A stretch of 45,489 nucleotides of DNA from Desulfobacterales bacterium (GTDB lineage Bacteria > Desulfobacterota > Desulfobacteria > Desulfobacterales > JAQWFD01). How positions within the stretch are numbered: the first letter of the stretch is position 1; each line of letters begins with the position of its first letter. Shown one piece after another: positions 41,796 through 45,489 of this stretch. A program made the position numbers and the translations under genes. Below the pieces are notes generated by a model. That model searched no databases and was not told the DNA's origin. It worked only from the letters and a program-made list of their open reading frames with translations. Location of the stretch: assembly GCA_028704555.1 (NCBI GenBank), contig JAQWFD010000009.1, positions 1 through 45,489 of the forward strand, in the 5' to 3' direction.

Positions 41796-43802
41796 TTAAA
41801 ACCGGTATTCGACACCGGCATACAGCGTCTGGCCTTCCCTTGGTGAGCCGTAACTTTCTTCATAATCCTCATCAAACAGATTGTCCGCCCCCACATAAAG
41901 ACTCAGGCCGCTGTTCCGAATCTGCTGATTCAGTTTTAGATTGACGACCGTATAATCATTGAGCGCCTTTTTATTATCCGGTGGCGTCAGCGTGGCCAAA
42001 TCCGAATAAAAGTACTGATCGGCCACATGCAGCAGGCTCGCATAGCCCGTCAGGCCGAAACCAAACTCATAGCCGGCTTCCAGGGTTATTTTCTGCTCGG
42101 GACGATGCTGCAACTCATCCTTGAGCGTTGCCACGGATCGGTCTTCCGAATCCATCCACGTATAGCCGGCTCTGAGCATCAGATTGTCGATGCAGCGGGT
42201 TTCCGCCGTCAATTCAATCCCCTTGAAGCGATACTCTTCGTTGTTCTGATTGAAGCCGGAGGCATCTTTCTCAATATAGTCATCCACATCGATCCAGAAT
42301 CCGGTCACCACAAGACGGCTGTCCATCGGCAGATTCTGCTCGAAGCCCAGTTCATAATTCATGGATGTTTCCGTGGTCAGTTCGGTGTTCCCGCCACTGG
42401 CGGTATCATAAAGCTGCTTTATGGACGGAAAACGAATTTTCCTGGCAGCCGATGTCCGAAGCCTGGTATCTTTGAGAACATCATAGTACGCGCCGATCAG
42501 AAACGATCCCTCATCGTCGCTGCCGTTATCCGTTCTGTCGAGCCAGTGATGACCGTATCCGAGTGTAAACCCGAGCGAATCCAGCGGGTTGACCTCGTAC
42601 TCCAGAGCCACCGAATATGTATCGAGTTTGCGGTCCTGAGCCAGATCCCCCGTGGTTCCCTTATTATCGGTAATTTCAAATCCGGAGGCTTCAAACTCCT
42701 GGCTGGCCATGGAAAGCCCCACCGTCAGCAGACCGGTCGCCCCCATGTCCCATCCCCCCTGAAGATTTGTCCCCGAAATGGTTGTTCTGCTTTCTTCGTG
42801 ATAGGCCCCCTTAGCCGTCTGGCTGTCATACTGACCATCATCATAACGGTTGGTTTCCTCATCCTGCTGGTTGACATACGCCCATCCGCGCAAATTCAAA
42901 GGAGAGCCGTCATCCCAGCTGAATGACACCTGACCGCTGTTCCCCTCGACATCATCCACCCGTTCATATTTGAGACTCTTGGCAAAATCCGCGTCCATTT
43001 TATTATCAATGGTTGCCGGCGGTTTTCCGTATTCACCCTTCAGATAATTGTATACAAAACCCAACGAGAGGCTGTCGCCAGCCTTATAACCGAGATTGGC
43101 AAACAGACTGCCCCATTGCCGGTCGCTGTTTTCCCTCAGGTCACCGTCCTCATGCTTCGTGGCATCAAAATCACCTGACAGCGGATATCCGTCCGAATCC
43201 AGCAGGCTGCCGCTGACAAAAAAATCGACCGCATCCTTTGCACCGGACAGGTTGAAATTGCCCAGCCACCGGTTGCGTTCGGAGGCCTCGGCCGCCACTT
43301 TTCCCTGGACGCCTTCAGTTCCCTTTTTGGTAATGATGTTGATCACCCCGCCGAGTCCCCCCTCGCCGTAAAGTACCGAATGATTTCCGTAAGAAACCTT
43401 GATTCTAGCAATATTTTCCGTGGGAATCACCGTCGGGTCAAACTGCCCGTCATAAGTGGAATTAAACGGAATCCCGTCGAGCATCAGCAGTACATGACGG
43501 CCCCGAAGCCCCCTTAAATCCACCCGGGGCACGCCGTCGTTTCCGGTTCGGACATGAACGCCGGGCAGCAGATCCAGCGCCTCATCCAGGGTCCGGGCTC
43601 CTTTTTTCGAAATATCCTCGGCCGTAATTTCACGGACCGTTCCGATCGCTTCCACCCCTTCCCGGTCCCCGGTCACCACCACTTCACCCAGCGTATAGAC
43701 ATCCGCCCGGGTATTCACCGTTTCTGCCTGAGACAGCACCGGTAAGATCATGCAAAGTCCGAAAGATAATAAAACCATCTTCTTCCATACGAATCTTTTC
43801 AT
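41796..43802 (-). CDS. TonB-dependent outer-membrane receptor
   Basis: The 668-residue receptor has a signal peptide (MKRFVWKKMVLLSFGL, ending about QAETVNT), a TonB-box-like VYTLGEVVVTG, a plug domain (about 45-150: LDEALDLLPGVHVRTG, VDLRGLRGRHVLLMLDG, VLYGEGGLGGVINIITKKG) and a 22-strand-type barrel ending in an aromatic residue (LYAGVEYRF). The ATG at 43802 follows a GGGGGG stretch and gives a good signal peptide; the longer frame from 43946 does not. It heads the operon with the ECF importer, so outer- and inner-membrane steps for one ligand are coupled. The plug resembles the BtuB/Cir group, but the ligand is not fixed. Confidence 0.92.
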   Translation of the reverse strand: MKRFVWKKMVLLSFGLCMILPVLSQAETVNTRADVYTLGEVVVTGDREGVEAIGTVREITAEDISKKGARTLDEALDLLPGVHVRTGNDGVPRVDLRGLRGRHVLLMLDGIPFNSTYDGQFDPTVIPTENIARIKVSYGNHSVLYGEGGLGGVINIITKKGTEGVQGKVAAEASERNRWLGNFNLSGAKDAVDFFVSGSLLDSDGYPLSGDFDATKHEDGDLRENSDRQWGSLFANLGYKAGDSLSLGFVYNYLKGEYGKPPATIDNKMDADFAKSLKYERVDDVEGNSGQVSFSWDDGSPLNLRGWAYVNQQDEETNRYDDGQYDSQTAKGAYHEESRTTISGTNLQGGWDMGATGLLTVGLSMASQEFEASGFEITDNKGTTGDLAQDRKLDTYSVALEYEVNPLDSLGFTLGYGHHWLDRTDNGSDDEGSFLIGAYYDVLKDTRLRTSAARKIRFPSIKQLYDTASGGNTELTTETSMNYELGFEQNLPMDSRLVVTGFWIDVDDYIEKDASGFNQNNEEYRFKGIELTAETRCIDNLMLRAGYTWMDSEDRSVATLKDELQHRPEQKITLEAGYEFGFGLTGYASLLHVADQYFYSDLATLTPPDNKKALNDYTVVNLKLNQQIRNSGLSLYVGADNLFDEDYEESYGSPREGQTLYAGVEYRF

Positions 43803-43865
43803 CCCATCCCCCCAGTAAAGCAATAAACCCCGTTGCCAAAACCTTTGGAACCCGGCCTGAACGAT

Positions 43866-43882
43866 GATATGCCGCGCATATC
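43866..43882. promoter_or_regulatory. Palindrome in the TonB-receptor leader
   Basis: GATATGC and GCATATC surround CGC as perfect 7-bp arms, 64 bases before the receptor ATG and downstream of its candidate promoter. It may be a repressor operator. No cobalamin-riboswitch or other known vitamin-riboswitch consensus was found in this leader. Confidence 0.45.
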
Positions 43883-43917
43883 GAACATAGTTATCATTTA
43901 AGATCATTATTCGCCGT

Positions 43918-43946
43918 TTTAAAACGCATATGTTTTTATATGTCAA
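43918..43946 (-). promoter_or_regulatory. Promoter of the TonB-ECF operon
   Basis: A perfect TTGACA (43946-43941), 17 bases, then TTTAAA (43923-43918), in A+T-rich DNA. It predicts a leader of about 110 bases before the ATG at 43802. Confidence 0.6.
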
Positions 43947-44489
43947 TAAAATATTTTATTATTACCAATAATAACCAATAACAACATTCGCCTTAATTCG
44001 ATCACGCATCTCGTCAAGAGCGCCGCATTCACCTCAAACAGGGAGCCGTGAGACATATTGAACCATCCTCATTTTTTATCGTAACAAACAAACCTTTAAT
44101 GGATTGATGTTTTTACCCGTATATTGTATTAATGTAAAAATACATTCCCGAAGGCTCGTGGCTCTCTTCACGGGGCATAAGGCATCAGGGGGCTACTGAA
44201 AACATAATCCATAGTTTGAAAAGATTTAACGTTCACGTCTTCATTTGAGTTAACCATTTTTAAAAAACGTACATTTATCAATCCAGACACAGCGGATTAA
44301 TCCCAATATTCCATCAGCGTCATTCTTCAATTTTATCGGTCAGCCCCCCGGTTTCAGAGGGCCGGTTTCAGAAGATCCGTTTAGAAGAATTGGCCGGCGG
44401 ATTTCACAGCAAAACAAGCACTGTGACCCCTTGGGACAACCCGTCAGTGTTCATCCCGTTATCCCTAAAAACATCGGAGCTTAATTTAC
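43947..44489. other. Intergenic region upstream of acnA
   Basis: This 543-bp stretch separates the TonB operon and acnA. A plausible plus-strand promoter is TTGATG (44104-44109), 17 bases, TATTAA (44127-44132). A short direct repeat of CCGGTTTCAGA occurs near 44350-44372. No gene was found. Confidence 0.45.
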
Positions 44490-45489
44490 ATGGAAAAAAA
44501 TCAGTTCACCTGGCGGATCACTATCGACGCTACTGACTACAGTTTTTTTGACATCACCCTGCTCGAAGAAAAAGGCCTTGCAAATATTTCCGGATTACCG
44601 TTTTCCATTAAAATACTCGTGGAAAATCTGCTGCGGAACCTGGACGGGAAAATCGTCACCGAAGCCGATGTGCTTCACATCGCCAGATGGCAGAAACATT
44701 ATGAGCGGCCGGTTGAAATTCCCTATCATCCGGCCCGTGTGCTGATGCAGGATTTTACCGGTGTTCCGGCCGTGGTGGATCTGGCCGCCATGAGAGATGC
44801 CGTAAAGGCAATCGGCAAAGATCCCGGCAAAATCAACCCGATGATCCCGGTGGATCTGGTGATCGACCACTCTCTGCAAATGGATTATTACGGCAGCATG
44901 GATGCGGTCACCCGCAACCTCAAAAAAGAGTACCAGCGAAATACGGAGCGATATACCTTTCTAAAATGGGCACAGAAAAGCTTTGAAAACTTCAGGGTCG
45001 TCCCCCCCAATTCCGGGATCTGCCATCAGGTCAATTTGGAGCACCTGGCGCAGGTGGTCATGTGCAAAGTCTCTGACGGCAAAACAGTCGCCTTTCCGGA
45101 TACGCTTCTGGGCACGGACTCGCATACCACCATGATCAACGGGATCGGTGTCATGGGATGGGGCGTGGGCGGCATCGAAGCCGAGGCCGTCATGCTGGGC
45201 CAGCCCTATTACATGACCATTCCCGAAGTTGTCGGGGTCCGGCTGACCGGCCAGCCGCCGGAGGGTATCACCGCCACCGACATCGTTCTTGCGATGACCG
45301 AAATGCTCAGGGCGCACAAGGTGGTTGAAAAATTCGTGGAATATTTCGGGCCGGGTATCGGCAACCTGAGCGTTACCGACCGTGCCACCATCGCCAACAT
45401 GGCACCTGAATACGGCGCGACGCTCGGTTTTTTCCCTGTGGACAATCAGACCCTGGAATATCTTGAGCTGACCGGAAGATCTGCGCAGG
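44490..45489 (+). CDS. acnA: Aconitate hydratase, AcnA type (5' part)
   Basis: An ATG at 44490, with GGAG ten bases upstream, opens a frame that runs off the end of the window; about 333 residues are visible. The landmarks are [19 protein letters not shown]-type sequence (here [28 protein letters not shown]), [25 protein letters not shown] and [10 protein letters not shown], the standard AcnA/IRP-type aconitase core. It isomerises citrate and isocitrate in the TCA cycle using a [4Fe-4S] cluster. The cluster cysteines lie beyond the visible part. Confidence 0.93.
   Translation, partial: MEKNQFTWRITIDATDYSFFDITLLEEKGLANISGLPFSIKILVENLLRNLDGKIVTEADVLHIARWQKHYERPVEIPYHPARVLMQDFTGVPAVVDLAAMRDAVKAIGKDPGKINPMIPVDLVIDHSLQMDYYGSMDAVTRNLKKEYQRNTERYTFLKWAQKSFENFRVVPPNSGICHQVNLEHLAQVVMCKVSDGKTVAFPDTLLGTDSHTTMINGIGVMGWGVGGIEAEAVMLGQPYYMTIPEVVGVRLTGQPPEGITATDIVLAMTEMLRAHKVVEKFVEYFGPGIGNLSVTDRATIANMAPEYGATLGFFPVDNQTLEYLELTGRSAQ

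Noticed and set aside
35060..43890. GTTATC/GATAAC hexamer near three promoters (tupA, its regulator, TonB receptor)
   Set aside because: A six-base string is expected by chance about every 2 kb on either strand, and flanking bases do not agree.
43803..43946. Cobalamin riboswitch before the TonB-ECF operon
   Set aside because: No B12-box-like core was found in the leader, and it is too short for the full aptamer.

Overview
The window is chromosomal and carries about 38 genes. It most resembles an anaerobic, mesophilic member of the Desulfobacterota, probably a sulfate-reducing Desulfobacterales. The basis is gene content: a tungstate ABC transporter with a one-component regulator and a molybdenum-storage-type protein, selenocysteine synthase, an indolepyruvate:ferredoxin oxidoreductase, a TRAP transporter, a fused SUMT/uroporphyrinogen-III synthase, PAS-kinase-receiver signalling and MazG/CvpA/PhoH/PgpH/YbeY housekeeping genes. 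The assignment is an inference from gene families, not from a marker gene. No rRNA, tRNA, CRISPR array or prophage was seen.

Layout. 0.2-2.2 kb (minus): a frame-disrupted diguanylate cyclase, mazG and cvpA. 2.7-9.4 kb (plus): phoH, pgpH, ybeY, pdxJ, tsaE, a strong terminator, lysC and an unannotated 31-residue membrane peptide, facing pyrF (minus). 10.5-11.8 kb: an intact IS4-family element with a 9-bp target duplication, inserted directly before the start codon of a CheD-HDOD fusion gene. 13.4-20.1 kb (plus): selA, a degenerate-GGDEF/TPR protein, an FmdB zinc ribbon, hemC, cobA-hemD and moaA.

20.3-27.3 kb (minus) is the most interesting part. A six-gene operon (iorA, iorB, an aryl-CoA ligase, then TRAP genes dctP, dctQ, dctM) is preceded by a 24-codon leader ORF with five Trp codons (QWYWWWQSCW core) and then a near-perfect intrinsic terminator just before iorA. 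This is the layout of a ribosome-mediated tryptophan attenuator. Attenuation switches genes on when charged tRNA-Trp is scarce, so I read the operon as an aryl-acid salvage route: import of arylacetates (for example indoleacetate or phenylacetate), CoA activation, and reductive carboxylation by IOR to arylpyruvates that are transaminated to aromatic amino acids. The leader and terminator are visible; the pathway direction is inference.

27.3-31.3 kb (minus): a PAS-histidine kinase-receiver protein, a soluble HAD phosphatase and alanine racemase. 31.7-31.95 kb: a 280-bp imperfect palindromic element. 32.1-37.3 kb: tupC, tupB and tupA (minus), an HTH plus periplasmic-binding-like regulator (minus), and a MosB-like storage protein (plus) with a long structured leader. 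37.5-43.9 kb: a small conserved protein, a PadR-like regulator with a 25-bp palindrome at its 5' end, and a five-gene minus-strand operon of TonB receptor, fused ECF ATPases, EcfT, an S component and an FDDTD (TiaS-like) protein of unknown role. The window ends inside acnA (plus).
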